DNA of 64,000 bases. It comes from Centrapalus pauciflorus. Its lineage: Eukaryota; Streptophyta; Magnoliopsida; Asterales; Asteraceae. Each line of letters begins with the position of its first letter. The stretch's first letter is position 1. The notes under the pieces were generated by a model. It saw only the letters and a program-made list of their open reading frames with translations. It was not told where the DNA came from and did no database searches. The stretch spans positions 248,001 through 312,000 of the forward strand of contig JAANYP010006957.1 of the NCBI GenBank assembly GCA_020465985.1. The letters run 5' to 3'. The position numbers and the translations under genes were made by a program. This document shows, piece by piece, positions 23,638-37,008 of this stretch.

Positions 23638-26523
23638 TGTATTACTATTAATTTTCATTATTATAAGTTTGATACAACTGATAAGTTAATGTATTTTATT
23701 ATTACAAATATAATTTAATTTTAAAAACGATCTTTTAACTTAACCCATAAAAATTATTATTTTCGTTTTAATTTAAATATTTTTTTGATGATACATTTTG
23801 ATTTAAATTTAAAACATTATTTCTTTTTATTTAAATATTTTGTTACGTTAATAGTTTTTTATTTAAATTTAGTATTTTATTTGTTTTATTTTAAATATTG
23901 TGTTATGTCAATACATTTACATTGTTTTGAATTATAATTTTGTAAATTAATACGTTTTATTTGCATTCACTTAAATATTTTGTTCATTTTCACTAAAGTA
24001 TTAACATAACAAAATTGTAAATCAAAACGAATGAAATGCTAAACTAAAATAAAAAAGTACTGACATAACAAAATATTTAAATCAAAACAATGGAATAATA
24101 AATTTTAATCAAAGCGTGTTAACGTAACAAAATATTTCAACAAAAAATAAAAAGTTAGCAAAATTTAAATCAAAATGTATTAGACTAACAAAATATTTAA
24201 TTTAAAATGAACAAAAACTTAAATTTATATACTTTTTTTTAATAATCATAATAAAATCAAAATTAAATAACATGACGAAATAGTTAGATTAAAAAGTATA
24301 AATGAAAAAAATATACAAATAGTTTAACCAATAAAATATAAAATAAATAAATCTTTAATAGATAAATGTAATACATAAAAGAGACATGACTTAACTAAAT
24401 TATTAGTACATAAATAGAGATAATTTTTTAATAAATAAATATAAATTTATTTCAAGTATATATAGGTATAATTAATAACACCACATAATAATATATATAA
24501 TAGTGAATCAAATCATAATTTATTAAATTTATATTTCAAATTTAAAACCAAAAACAAAAATTTAAGAAAATGACCAAAATTGAAAATAAATTAAATAGTG
24601 GAGGGACCAAACTTACGATTAAAAAAAATGGTAAAATTATCATTTTTAAATGGTTTAGAGACAGAATGACCACTGTAAATAAAGAGTGGTTTAAGGAACT
24701 ACCACTGCAACTTTGGATATTGATGAACCATTTTCATAAATTTGAACAACCACATGGACTATTTTTGTAATTTACTATTAATGAATCATGTTTGAAGTTT
24801 TGTAACCATTTAAGGACGATCACATGTTATATCAAACTATATTAATGTTTTTTCGTTCTATATATTTTTCTTTAGATCGGGCTAGAAGTCATAAAAGAGA
24901 GAAATAGTGATGGGATGGGACGGAATGAGATGGTGATTGATCTGAAATGATTCGATCTTTAGATCCATAACATCATTGTGTTTTATGTTCAGTGGTACTT
25001 AATGCTAGAGTAATGTTATCGTTTCGTATTTTGTGCGACGTTCATGGAAAAGTGAGAAATTAAAGTGTCATTATTACTGCTTGATGACAAGTAAATCGAT
25101 CTTGTTATGATAATTTATAATTACTATATGAACACGATACCTAGACAAATTCTGTTGATTATTTAATATACATTCAGTTATATTAGATTAAACCAATGTC
25201 CTTAAAGTACAATGTATTTAATTCTCTCTTTATATATGTAATAATTAATTTTTAAAATATTTATGAAAGCTTATTCAAGAACGGTATGCTTTAACAAAAT
25301 TAAAAGATGAACACGTATTTTATGTTTTCTTTAGAGTTGATTTGATATCACTAGTTATCAAGAATATACCCAAAGTTTTTAATTATTCTTGCAATTAGTT
25401 ATTCAGTATTAATTAAATTGGAAAACTATATACTAATATTTAACTTCGGCAACTAGTATACTTTTATGTACCCATTTCTTAATTAAGCGTAAGGAATTAT
25501 GTGCTATACATTGCTACTTCTAAATTTGTCCATTATCTTGTTAGAACATGTCTTATTTAAAAAGTAAAGAAATAACTAAAAGAATAATCCCTACCCGTTA
25601 AAGAATTGGTCGTATTTAAAGGATACTTTGTGAAGTTATTAGTGATCGATCATGTGATCGGTCACTTTAATTTGGAACCAAACAAACTTACAGTTCAATG
25701 TATGATCACTAAATTATAAATTTTGATATATTTTGTTCTAGACATTCTCAATTTGATTGTTGTTATCCACAACAAAATATTTATGCGATTATTATTATTA
25801 TTATATAATGTTTTAGTCAAATTTAGTCTTTTATTATTTACTTATAAAGATGACTTGTAAGTTGTATCAACTTAATCAACCTTATCAAAATGAGATATTA
25901 GCTTAACATAAGAAATTAAAGTTAGACTCTACAAAATTGAATGATTTATATATGAAAATGTAACAATTAATATAGAGATGCAAGATTGCATCCCAATTGA
26001 CATCACATCATGATTGAAAATTTTTTGTTATCCATACCATAATCATATACCAAGGTATCATAGGAAAATGACTTGCCACACAAAAGCTTTAAATATCGAG
26101 TTTTGAACTAGAAACACATAATAGTAAGCAATAGAACTTTACAAATAAAAGATTCCTAACAATTGAAGCATAATAAATATTATTTTTAATAATACGCCTT
26201 CATAGATTTTGGGCCGATCGAATCTGACTCTTAGCATCTCTAACGCAACCAAATGAAGCAAAAGGAACGATCTTGAGAAAGCTTATAATTAAGTTGAAGC
26301 CAGAGAGATACTACACATGGAAACAACTTACAAGCGCACTTTGATCTTGTCTCTGTCATCTACACGTACAACTTAAACACAAGAAAATGAGAAAAGTTCC
26401 ACAAAGACGTGAAATGACAACCATGTGCAAGAATTTGACCACAAAAAATCTAGGAAACATGAAGCCAAAGAATCCATTGAACTCGAAGGTAGGACCTTGT
26501 ATCTTGTAAAAAAAAAAAAAGTT
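23638..26523. other. Long non-coding AT-rich stretch
   Basis: About 2.9 kb without a supportable gene. From 23750 to 24240 short AT-rich words (AAATATTTTGTTACGTTAA-like and inverse AACATAACAAAATATTTAA) recur in both orientations, suggesting a decayed foldback. The rest is featureless. Confidence 0.5.
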
Positions 26524-26656
<133 letters not shown>

Positions 26657-26795
26657 CGGATTCAAGAGAACACTAAGGATGAACCACAAATGCATCACAA
26701 TTCTCGCGTCATGCATCATGATTCCTGCCTGATGTATCAAATTCCTGTGTGATGTATCATGAATCCTACGTGATGTATCACCTGATCCAATATTA
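26657..26795 (+). mobile_element. Truncated GATGCATCA-family MITE
   Basis: GATTCAAGAGAACACTAAGGATG followed by five decayed GATGCATCA/GATGTATCA words at about 20-base spacing. The right terminal repeat is missing. Confidence 0.6.
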
Positions 26796-27326
26796 GGGTA
26801 CTTCTAAAAAATCACACACAAACACTTTTTGGAAGCATGTGAAAATTTTAGTGAATGATGGACCATTTAGGTTAAATTTGTGTGAATGATATGTGTGTGT
26901 AAGATTTACCTTCAAAGTAACTTGCGGTTTTCTTTTGTAGGTGTGTATCTTGTACTTCATAAGTAGGTAATTAATGGATTAAAGTCTAGTGAACAACATA
27001 GTATGCTTTCCACTTATATGTTACACCACTTGGTTATGTTGCCTCAAATGATATACACAATCAACATGGGACCAAACAAATATTTCTACACAAAATTTGT
27101 TTTATAAATGTTTTATCTTTCATTTATAAAAGTATAATTTATGATTACCTGTCTATACATAACATACAAACAAACAAAAAAAATCTTCCCTCATGTTCTT
27201 TTTTAAAATCCACGGCTATATAGAAAGAGAAAGTATTTGTAATGTGACGTCATCATTGTCACCTTACTTCACTCATGATCTTCACATCAATTTGAACTTA
27301 ATATTTTGAGTATATAATTAGGGTTG
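26796..27326. other. Non-coding stretch
   Basis: No gene or clear element seen. Confidence 0.5.
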
Positions 27327-27334
27327 ATGCTAAG

Positions 27335-27575
27335 CAGGGGTGTTATATGTTGGACCAATTTTCCGAATCGAACCGGTCCCGGTTATCACCGATTGTAGAG
27401 TATTTTGGTCAGGTCCTTGGTTTAGATTTGGGCCCAATTCGGTATTCGGTCATACCGGGTTCGGAAATTAACCGGAACCGGTACCAAAAACATTAAAATG
27501 GTCCGGTTCTCAGGTTTAGAATTGGGTCCAATTCAGGTTCGGTCCATTTCGGGTTTGTTCCCGATAACACACCTA
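27335..27575. mobile_element. hAT-type MITE, CCGGTTC-rich
   Basis: 241 bp with ends CAGGGGTGTTAT and ATAACACACCTA and a perfect 8 bp duplication ATGCTAAG (27327-27334, 27576-27583). The interior is rich in CCGGTTC/GAACCGG words. Confidence 0.85.
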
Positions 27576-27583
27576 ATGCTAAG

Positions 27584-30062
27584 CATGTTGATGCCCATGA
27601 AAAAATTTAAAAATAATGTCTCTTTAAAAAAATATAAAATACAACATACTATTGTTTTAAAGTGGCCTGACCACTTTTTATGTTGTTTGATTTGAAAATT
27701 AGACAAAAGTTATCTAATTGAGAAATAAAAAATTTCTTATTGTTTCTTCTAGCAGACCTTGTGTATTTTGACAGTAATATTAATATGTCACTTGTTATAT
27801 TTTCTGACTTCATTGTTCTCAACACCTAAAATTATAATTTTTGTCATTGATAATGAAACTGTGAACACTAAACAGCAAACAGAGCTTAATATATTACTTA
27901 CTGGACTGAAAATTAATGTCAATTGATGCCTTGGGTTGTAGCTCGTGTGCCCCCAGAGCCGGCCATGCATACAAGTAAATGAAGTGGCCAAGTTCAAATT
28001 TGGTTATAGGTTGATTATTAATAGTAGGTGAATAAAAGGAAATTAAAAATTTTGAAATGTGAATCGGTATTAATTAAAATGGGATATACATCATAGCTTA
28101 TACTTCTAAACCTTTTCGGAAAACCAAGATATATAACATACAATGATTTTAAAAATTATGTTGTATTGTAGTTTGATGCTAAAAGACTAAAACATAAAGA
28201 GGGAGAGATCTATAAGATGATGTCTATCCAATCCTAGCTGGTTGGTTGACAGTTGACACGACACGTGAATGCACAGGACCGTTAGTTGGGATTTGTTTCT
28301 AGTTGGACAAGCTCTTGCGAAATGTACCCTGTAAGGTTAGGGGATCATGAAGAATGTCAGAACAATCATCCCAAGTAACAAGTAAGGCCTGCAGGTTCTA
28401 ATGGTCGTACTCCACACTGACTCACAATGGATCTCATCCCTATACATATACATATACATGTATATATATGTTTGTATGCATATAGTGGTACGCATGTGTG
28501 TTGGTCTAATTAAATATTTAGAAATACAAAATTTAGTTATCAAATACAATAGTACGTGTAATCAAAATGCTAATATATCATATCCAATATATTGTCTTTG
28601 AATTCATTATTTAGCAGCAAATTAAGGTATTATTTATTGTTCTCATGCATGCATTATTGTTGTTTAATACTTTAATCATTTGAATCTAGAGACTAAATAG
28701 TTTAAACAATAAAGTAAAGGTAGATTGTCGATCCTATAATTCAAATATGATCTTTTTCCCAATTTAACTTTCCAGAGAAGATGCGTAATATATTGATGAT
28801 AATGACGAGCGTGCGTTAAATATATATTACTACTACTTTAACCAAGTTTAAAGTGCACTAATTTGTTGATTAAGTTCACATTCTTTTGCTCGACATAATT
28901 AAACCGAAAGTAACAATATTAGCATATTATAATCGATAACTAAATGATAATTTTCTATAAATGCATTTTAAATTCGATCAAATAAAAAACAAACCAACTT
29001 AATTACAATACTATTGATTGTATCAAAGCTATGATTGCTAAATCTACAAAATAAAGTAAAGTAACTCGTTTTGGAAGTTCATATATAAATTAATTTGAAA
29101 ATGTATTAAAGCTTAAGCACTATCACTTGAATTATTTGTAAGAATATTTAATATTATTGGCATTAAAAAGGTGTAAAATTGTATGTAACTTCGTTATGAA
29201 GTCTGGAATAGAAAACCATATATATTACATACGTGCATATATAATTATATATATAAAATAGAATTTCAATTATTATTAGGTATGTTTTCTTTCGTAAAAG
29301 TTACATGGATGTGAATTAATAAATTTAAATAAATGATCATGTATAAAAAGTCAATCTTATTTTATTTGAAAATTTATACAAATTAAAATGTTATGAGAAA
29401 ATCAATCTGAACTTGTACGTACGTATTGACTTGTTCTTAAAAAATTACTGATTTTGACTAGTTATATGTTAACTAATTAACTTGACTTACCCATCGATCT
29501 GTTTAATTTGTCGGATAAATCTTGATTCATTTAGAAGGCTAGGAACAATTAAATTTTCAATGGAGTGAGACAGTCGGCATCAATGATCAAAGACGAATTT
29601 CAAGAAAATTTGTTGTCTTGGTTAAAATTTAGGGTCAATTGCAAGTCTTTGTTGTGCTCTTAACGGTGCTCTTATCCCCTTTCCCAGTTGTAATTTTATT
29701 TGTTTTGTTTCTGGTTGCTAGCATCTTGCTAGTATTTATTTAATAAATTTGAGATTTCGGGTTTTAGGGGTGATGGCAATGCCGAAACTCCTGCCTCGTT
29801 ATCTTCTTGTTGTTCAAAAAAAAAAAAAATAGATGTAATTGAATATCTATTTTGTCTTTTCAAGTACATTTGTCAATTGGGTGCATTTAAAAGCACATTT
29901 TTGAAAGTGTTATATATAGTTGACAAAGTCTGGGTTAATCATTCGTTGACTTGTATTCTATATAAATAAAAAAGTAATGCCTCTAGCTAGACAATTAATA
30001 AACTACAAATTAATTATAAGTCCTAATCATCTTCCTCAAATTAAGAAAGAACCCCTAATTAA
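27584..30062. other. Non-coding stretch with two small repeat traces
   Basis: No gene. At 28421-28440 lies an inverted copy of the terminus found after (TA)n at 63231. At 29625-29831 a GC-richer stretch ends in a run of A (29817-29829), like the 3' end of a non-LTR retrotransposon, but no coding or duplication supports that. A small GCCGGCC-containing remnant at 27950-27965 may be a hAT end. Confidence 0.45.
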
Positions 30063-30071
30063 TATATATAA

Positions 30072-32037
30072 GACTAAATTACATAAATGGTCCCTGTGGT
30101 TTATATGAAATTACGGTTTTCGTCCCTGAAATAATTTTATTACACCAGCAGTCCCTAAAATCGAAAAGTTGTAACATTTTGGTCCCTAAAACTAACGGCC
30201 GTTAACTTGAGCCGTCACTATTTCTCTCTTTTCATATATATTTATCATTTCTTTCTTTTTTATAATTAATTATCCAAATATAACATTTTGTTTTTATTTC
30301 TTTTGTTTTAATCATTAATTTTTATTTGTATGTTTATTGTTACTATTAATGTTATTTTTTTATATATTACTATAATTATTTATTTAAGATTATTATATGA
30401 TAAACCTAGTTCATTTTTTTTTAAATTATTTTTTTCATTTAAGAAAATTAAAAATAAAAACTAGTCGTAGTTTTTTCGTTCAGAAAATCTAAAATCGAAA
30501 TGATTTATTTCTTTTCTCCATTCAAAAATTTTCAAAATAACAAAACGTGTTGAAGTTTTTTTCGTTTGGAAAAAGAATATAATAAAAATGTTTCGAAGTT
30601 TCTTCAATGCAAATACTTAATAAAATTTTTTAATTCTAAATGATTTGAAAAAAACAAGATTTGGAATGGTTCATTGCTTTTTAGTCATTAAATTCCAAAT
30701 GGTTTGTTGTTTTTATTGAAAAATTTGAATTTGTATTGATCTTTTTATCTACGTTTAATTAAAAATCAGAATGGTTCTTTTGTTTGAAAAAAATCAAAAA
30801 TCATAATGGTTTACCGTTTTTTGATCAAAAAAATTAAAATCAAAATGGTTCGTCATTTTTTTTATAAAAGAAATTTTAATACAAGATGGTTATCGCTGTT
30901 TAAAAATTAAAAATTATAATGGTTCATCATTTTTTGATCAAAAAAATTATCGAAATGGTTCATCGTTTATTTGATCCAAAAAACAATATTGGAGTGGTTC
31001 GTAAATTTTTTTATCGTTGTTTAATAAAAAAAAAATGAACCATTATAATGAAGCATTTCGATTTTAATTTTTTTGATTAAAAAACGATGAATCATTATGA
31101 TTTTTGATTTTTTTTAAACAAGGATAACCATCTTGATTTTAATCAAGAACCATTTTGATTTTAATTGTTTTGATCAAAAAACGGTAAACCGTTATGATTT
31201 TTGATTTCTATCAAACAAAAGAATAATTCTGATTTTTAATTAAACGTAGATAAAAAAATCAATGTGATTTCAATTTTTTCAATAAAAACAACAAACCATT
31301 GCAATATAATTTATTGACTAAAAAGCGATAAACCATTCCAATTCTTGATTTTTTCAAACCATTAAAAATTAAATTTTTTTATTAATTATTTGCAATGAAG
31401 AAACTACGAAGCATTTTGATTATATTCTTTTTCCAAACGAAAATAGCTTCAACACGTTGTTATTTTGGTTTTTTTTAGTGGAAAAAAGAAATAAATCATT
31501 GTGATTTTAGATTTTACAAACGAAAAAACTACAACTAGTTTTATTTTTATTTTTCTTAAATGAAAAAAACAATAGAGAAATATTTGGATCTCAATAAATA
31601 ATTGAAAAAAATGAACCAGGTATATCATATAATAAACTTAAATAAATAACTATAGTAATGTATAAAACAAAAATAACATTAATAATAACAATAAACATAC
31701 AAATGAAATTTAATGATTAAAAAAAGGAAAATAAAATAAAATGTTATATTTGGATAATTAAATTATAAAAAAGAAAGAAATGATAAAAATATATATATGA
31801 AAAGTATGAAAATTTCATAAATGGTCCCTGAAAGTTTGAAAATTACATAAATGGTCCTTGAAAGTCAAAAAGACAAAAATGCCCCTGAAACTAACGACTC
31901 AAGTTAACGACCGTTAGTTCCAGGGACCAAAATGTTACAACTTTTTGATTTTAGGGACTACTGGTGTAATAAAATTCTTTCAGGGACGAAAACCGTAATT
32001 TCATATAAACCACAGGGACCATTTATGTAATTTAGTC
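30072..32037. mobile_element. Very large MULE-type foldback element, 1966 bp
   Basis: Ends GACTAAATTACATAAATGG and CCATTTATGTAATTTAGTC are perfect inverted repeats, with a 9 bp duplication TATATATAA (30063-30071, 32038-32046). Both arms continue as inverted complements for nearly 1 kb: GGTCCCTGTGGTTTATATGA against the reverse near 32000, AACGGCCGTTAACTTGAG against CTCAAGTTAACGACCGTT, then many ATAATGGTTCAT/ATGAACCATTAT words to a centre near 31010-31040. No transposase is encoded. A transcript would form an exceptionally long hairpin. A short related fragment lies at about 43590-43650. Confidence 0.9.
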
Positions 32038-32784
32038 TATATATAATTAAGAAATCTAAATCATGTTATGAAGAGATAATTAATAATTTATTAGTTAGTG
32101 TTAAGTTATCGGGCAAATTAAGATATATAATTAATTAATAGCCAATAAACAATGAAGTTCATGTGCAAAGACATTAAATCTTTAGTGATCGATTGGGCAT
32201 ACTTTACCAGTTCGCACGTAATTGCCCTTGCAATATATGCATATATATCCAATCAAAAGAAAATGTGATAAGTGGTGATCAGTTGGGAAAGACACAAGTG
32301 TACGCAAGATTCAATTGTTTAACTTTTGTGCATTGTTTGATTTGTTGTATTAATTGTTTCTGAAATTAATTGAATTTTGTTGATTAAGAAATTATAATAT
32401 TTTACTAATTAATATTGGATTCATTATCTTCTAATTATCCAGGATTCCAATACATCAAAATGAGAACTAAATCATATGTTTTACAATTTTAATTTAACCA
32501 ACTTTTAGAATGTAAAAAATACACGAACAAACAATTTTTGAACTAAAATTTCATGAAAATAGATAACAGATAATTGAATTGTATAATACACTGAATTTGT
32601 GAGTATATTGAGGGTGGATGATTTTTTTTATAACGACAGAACATACATACTTTAAAAATCTTATCCATAAATATACACATTTTGTTCATTATGAGACTTG
32701 AACTTATAACCAAGAATACAGGTTAATATATTGGTATGGTACCGTTAAGCTACAAATGCTTTGGTTGATAGGTTGATACCGAAT
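32038..32784. other. Non-coding AT-rich stretch
   Basis: No gene or element ends seen. Confidence 0.5.
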
Positions 32785-32792
32785 GGACTTAC

Positions 32793-32967
32793 ACCTGGCA
32801 ATTGGAGACACGAATACACGAGTTTGTGAGAGACACGACACGACACGAATACACGACACGAATACATCTTAAAATTTAAGATCAAACTTATTGTCCTTCG
32901 TGTATTCGTGTCGTGTCAAATTCGTGTCTGACACGTGAAAACGACACGAATACACGAATTGCCAGGT
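32793..32967. mobile_element. hAT-type MITE, ACCTGGCAATT ends
   Basis: 175 bp; left ACCTGGCAATT and right AATTGCCAGGT are perfect inverted repeats. Flanks GGACTTAC (32785-32792) and CGAGTTAC (32968-32975) agree at 6 of 8 bases. The interior is built of ACACGAATACACGA / TCGTGTATTCGTGT words in both arms. Confidence 0.8.
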
Positions 32968-32975
32968 CGAGTTAC

Positions 32976-33713
32976 ATGTAGTGTTTCTTTGTATGTTTAA
33001 CATTTGAATATGTTGAAAATTCAAATCCTACGATTAATTAAGGTTTACGATTGATTAACTTAGTGTAAAATGAACCTCAATATAAAGAAAACGGGGCAAT
33101 AATGGCTTCATACGCATTGTTATGATAAACTGGGGGTTGAATTATAAGAAATTATCAAGATCAGTTTGTTTAGAAATATTGACCGGCCTCCTAATTTTTC
33201 TTTCATTTATGGACAGATTTTGGTTGGATTACAAGGCTTTGATGAAATGAAGTAGCAGCAGTGATCGAAGGAGTTCATGTCAAAAAGTCTCGATGTAAAT
33301 AATGAAAAAAGAACATGAAACATATATGGATATCTTGATGTCGGGATCAATTTTTTTTCGTAAACACAATTTATTACAATAGGGATGTCAAATTTTGTTT
33401 TGAGATAATACACAAGATTCTACAGTATTAGACATGGATTGATTATTTCGTTAGTAAATATATTGTTTTTCTATATGTATTATGAAGTGTAGAACTAAGA
33501 AAATAATTTCTCAATTAACCGTCAAGTAATCCAGAGAAAACTATATATATAGGAAACCAATTAATTAAAATGGCTAATTACATGCAGTAATCGATCGATC
33601 GAGAATATATTTATGTGGTTAATTTGATGTTTTTAAAAGTTATTGATTCAGTTTAAATGGTTAGATAGTTTTAATTGGTCGGTCCAAATTGAATTGAAGT
33701 ATATATATTAATT
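32976..33713. other. Non-coding stretch
   Basis: No gene or element ends seen. Confidence 0.5.
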
Positions 33714-33742
33714 GGGGGGTGGGGGAGGGGGTGGGGGGTGGG
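33714..33742 (+). other. G-quadruplex-capable G-rich tract
   Basis: Five G runs of 6, 5, 5, 6 and 3, separated by single T or A bases. This meets the usual four-runs-of-three rule with minimal loops. No gene start is nearby. Confidence 0.7.
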
Positions 33743-34213
33743 TTCACCTCAGGTCATCATTAATGATTGTTTATTTGGTATTAAATATATAAATCCTTTT
33801 AAAGCAAAACCAAAGCATAATAATGGCAGAAATCCCATCAAATATGATAGTGCACAAATGAGTATCTACTCGATCAAGACGTGTGTTGATAAAGTAGATC
33901 GATCGACCCAACATTCCACGTTTTAATATCATCCTGATTATTATTAAGATATGTTTTCATCATTAATTAGAGAAATATATATATATTTTTTAAACTATTT
34001 TTAATTTGCTATTAATTCAAAAAAGATCATCATATCCATCAATGAGTTTAGAATTACTGAATAATTGTATATAAAAAGTTTGATTTTAATTAAAAATCTT
34101 TAATTAAGGCATCTAATTATATATGCATGCATGATGGTGATAATAATAATATCAATATGTCTACAATCTATTGTTTGAATTGGTTGATCCACTCGTTCTA
34201 ATTATATATGTAT

Positions 34214-35096
34214 CACTACAACAAAAACGATCTTTACCGAGGAAAATATCTCTCGGTGATCCCTCAGAAAATTGTCTGGTCGCTAATTGTCTTTTCCAAA
34301 GGAATTATTGACGTCAGTATTACCGAGAGTTTTACCGACGACCTTATTACTGAGGGATTGGCGATGGATAAACTACCGAGGAGATTACCGAGGGAACCAT
34401 TACCGAGAGATTAACGAGAGATATTCACTGAGAGAATAGCGAGGGATATATTCTGAGGGATTACTGACAGATATTTATCGAGGGATTACCGAGGGAATAT
34501 TGACGGATATATTTTATTTTTCCTCATAAATCCCTTGGTAATCCACATACACACAACAACATCACATTGTATTTGCCGTATATCGTGTAATTAATTTCCG
34601 CATTTAAAGATATAATGCAATTCGAAAATATGTTTTAAAAACAAAATTAAACATTTAATCCGATAACATTTTTTAAAACAAAAATTATGACAATTGTTGT
34701 TTAATACGTTGATCACGCTCAAATTCCTAACGAGGGGGTGAGGTTGCGTTAAACAAGTTCTAACAAGGGGGGGGGGGGGGGGGGGTTGAGGATGTGTTAA
34801 GCTTCGCAATCATAATATCATTTAGTCCTTTAAAGCGTTATTCCATGTGTTGATCACGCTCAACTTTCTTTTCTTTTAAGCATTGATCATTTTCGATTTT
34901 TTTCCTTCAAACGTGCTCGAACTCAATTTTCATCCGCTTCAACCGATTTTCCATTTCCTCATTAATCCCTCAGTAATCCCTCGGTAAACTTTGAAACTAA
35001 TTCCCATCAAAAAATATTCTCGGTAATCCCTCGGAAATTTCTGAGGGATATTTGCCCTCGAAAAATCCGTCGGTGAAAACCCTTTTCCTAGTAGTG
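34214..35096. mobile_element. CACTA MITE
   Basis: About 883 bp. The left end CACTACAACAAAAACG and the right end CCTTTTCCTAGTAGTG are an imperfect CACTA-type inverted repeat. Both subterminal zones carry many copies of an ACCGAGGGA-like word (plus-oriented at 34246-34540, TCCCTCGGTAA inverted at 34950-35075), the usual transposase-binding architecture of CACTA elements. No coding. A 19-base G run lies inside at 34767-34785. The 3 bp duplication is not evident. Confidence 0.8.
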
Positions 35097-35424
35097 GAAA
35101 CAACTCGATCTTAGATGCGTATGCATCGCATGCTTCCTTGTATATGTGCATGAATATAAAAGTAGAGATGGATCTTTGGCGTCCGTACTCCCTAAAAAAA
35201 TTTATAGACTCCATACGTTTTTTAATTCTCAATTAATAAATATCAAATGCATGTAGATTTTCACAAGTAATCAAGGACGTAATCCATAGTCCATTACTCG
35301 GTTCCGAGCAATTGATTAATGTGCAAATTGTTTGATTAAAGCCCCTAATAATTTAAAACTTAGAATAATATAATTTTAAATTTTCATCAATGTTGTTATA
35401 ATGTATCAAATTAGTATATATATA

Positions 35425-35873
35425 CTAGTTTATTGACTCATGTAAAAACATGAGTATGTTTAATAAATAATTATATTTTATAAATTTTAAAATATTATTA
35501 TAAAAATTTTAAATGTGGATATTAAATTGACAAAAAACTTATATAAAACATGAAATTAATTTATTATATTCTAATTATAATAAATAAATGGTAAATATAA
35601 AAACATGTTTAATTGGGGTTAAATAACATATTATAGAAATTATTGAATTAAGCTATATAAAATAAATCAAAAAAATGATTAGTCATTTAATTAGATTAAC
35701 TTTCATTAATAGGAGTTAATTAAATAGTAATTAATTGTAGTTTTTTTAATTTTATAAGTTACAAGTGTAAATTGAAAGAATTAAATTAGGAGATTTAGAC
35801 GGGAAAACAAAAAATTTGTTGGATGAGGGGATGTCATGTGGCATCAAATTTCTAATTTATTAATATATAAAGA
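35425..35873 (-). mobile_element. Non-autonomous Helitron, minus strand
   Basis: Read on the minus strand it starts TCTTTATATATTAATAA after an A, and ends in a perfect hairpin (ACTCATGT, loop, ACATGAGT; 35436-35455), then CAATAAACTAG before a T. These are the diagnostic Helitron ends. 449 bp, no coding. Confidence 0.8.
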
Positions 35874-36539
35874 TTTTAAAAACATAACAAAAAAATGAAA
35901 ATTTGTAATAAGTAAAATGAGTTGAAGCTAGGGTCGTAGAAATGTTTTCAAATGCTCTAATTCCAAATAATTTCTAAAATAAAAGTTTACATTTTAATTT
36001 TGTCACATTGGATTCGTTTGGTCTTTAAAATATTCTTTTACGTCAAATGGGTCGTAAGGACGGGTCAACTACTCATCTGGGTATCCTAATCCCATGTCCA
36101 TATTCACAATTTTCAAATCATAAGCGTACTTAATCGTCATCTTTGATGAGAAGTCTATCTGGTACGGTTACCAGCGATCGCAGGTACATCAACCCCAAAT
36201 CGCTCCACATTCCCACCACAGTTCACACCCAGAAAAGGTTCAGTGTCACTCACTAAACAAGGAAAGCGAGAAGTTAGAGATGGAAAGCATGGAACTTACC
36301 ATGGAGAAGCCACCAAGAGAGGGGAGAAACGTAGTGGGATGAGGTGTGAACCTAGGGGGATGTTGTGGTCTGTTCCGTGGGCGTGAACCGTGAAGGAAGT
36401 GTTGATTCCACGCTCCACGACACCACTCTGTGTGGTCTAAAAACGATAATTTTCTTTGGGGGGAAATGATTCTTATGTTATATTTATCTTTTTTTAAATC
36501 TCAAACCCCCTCCTAACATGTATATGTCATATACCACCT
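35874..36539. other. Non-coding, with a GC-richer segment
   Basis: 36120-36440 is less AT-rich and contains self-complementary words (CACACCAC/GTGGTGTCGTGGAG types). It looks like a decayed mobile element; no open frame or recognisable protein. Confidence 0.4.
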
Positions 36540-36544
36540 ATATG

Positions 36545-36996
36545 TGTTAGAAATATGTTTGGGTTTTATGCAAGTTAATGTTGGAATTGGGCTCTATAAT
36601 TGAAGTTTGAATGGGCTTGGTTATTATGTTGTTGTTGGGTTTTGGTTGCATCTGTTGGGTCATTGACCTGGTTGTTTGGAGTTTGACCCGTGGATATATA
36701 TAAGCAAGCAAGAAGGGTCTGCTGAAAAATATACACATATTCACATCTTCTTCACGTCTCATCTTCTTGAATTTTCTCAGTTTTGTCACAGAAATATTGT
36801 TAGGTTGTTTATACGTTTTTTGTTGGTGTTATTTTGATAAAAGAGAGAGAGAGCTTCATCTGTTGATGGAGTCTCTGAGTGTGATGTAGTGAGGTCTCCA
36901 TTGTAAGTAATAGGGTGGTTTAAAGCCGGTTGTGAATTAGGGTTTGTGATTAATAAAGTTTTGGTTGAAAATCTCTCGAGTTTGGTTGTGTTTTCA
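36545..36996 (+). repeat. 5' LTR of the copia element
   Basis: TGTTAGAAATATG to GTGTTTTCA, 452 bp. A TATA-like word (GATATATATAAGC, about 36692) precedes a probable transcription start. The final ~95 bases resemble the LTR at 635-1147. Confidence 0.9.
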
Positions 36997-37008
36997 TGGT
37001 ATCATCGC
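36997..37008 (+). other. Primer-binding site
   Basis: TGGTATCATCGC immediately after the 5' LTR matches the initiator-Met tRNA 3' end complement (TGGTATCAGAGC in most plant copia elements) at 10 of 12 positions. Confidence 0.75.

Noticed and set aside
29625..29831. Possible LINE 3' end with a 13-base A run
   Set aside because: No reverse transcriptase sequence upstream and no target-site duplication seen; the A run alone is weak evidence.
36547..36789. 80-codon minus-strand frame, repeated nearly identically at 41208-41450
   Set aside because: Both lie in the two LTRs of one copia element, so the duplication reflects the LTR pair and not a conserved gene.
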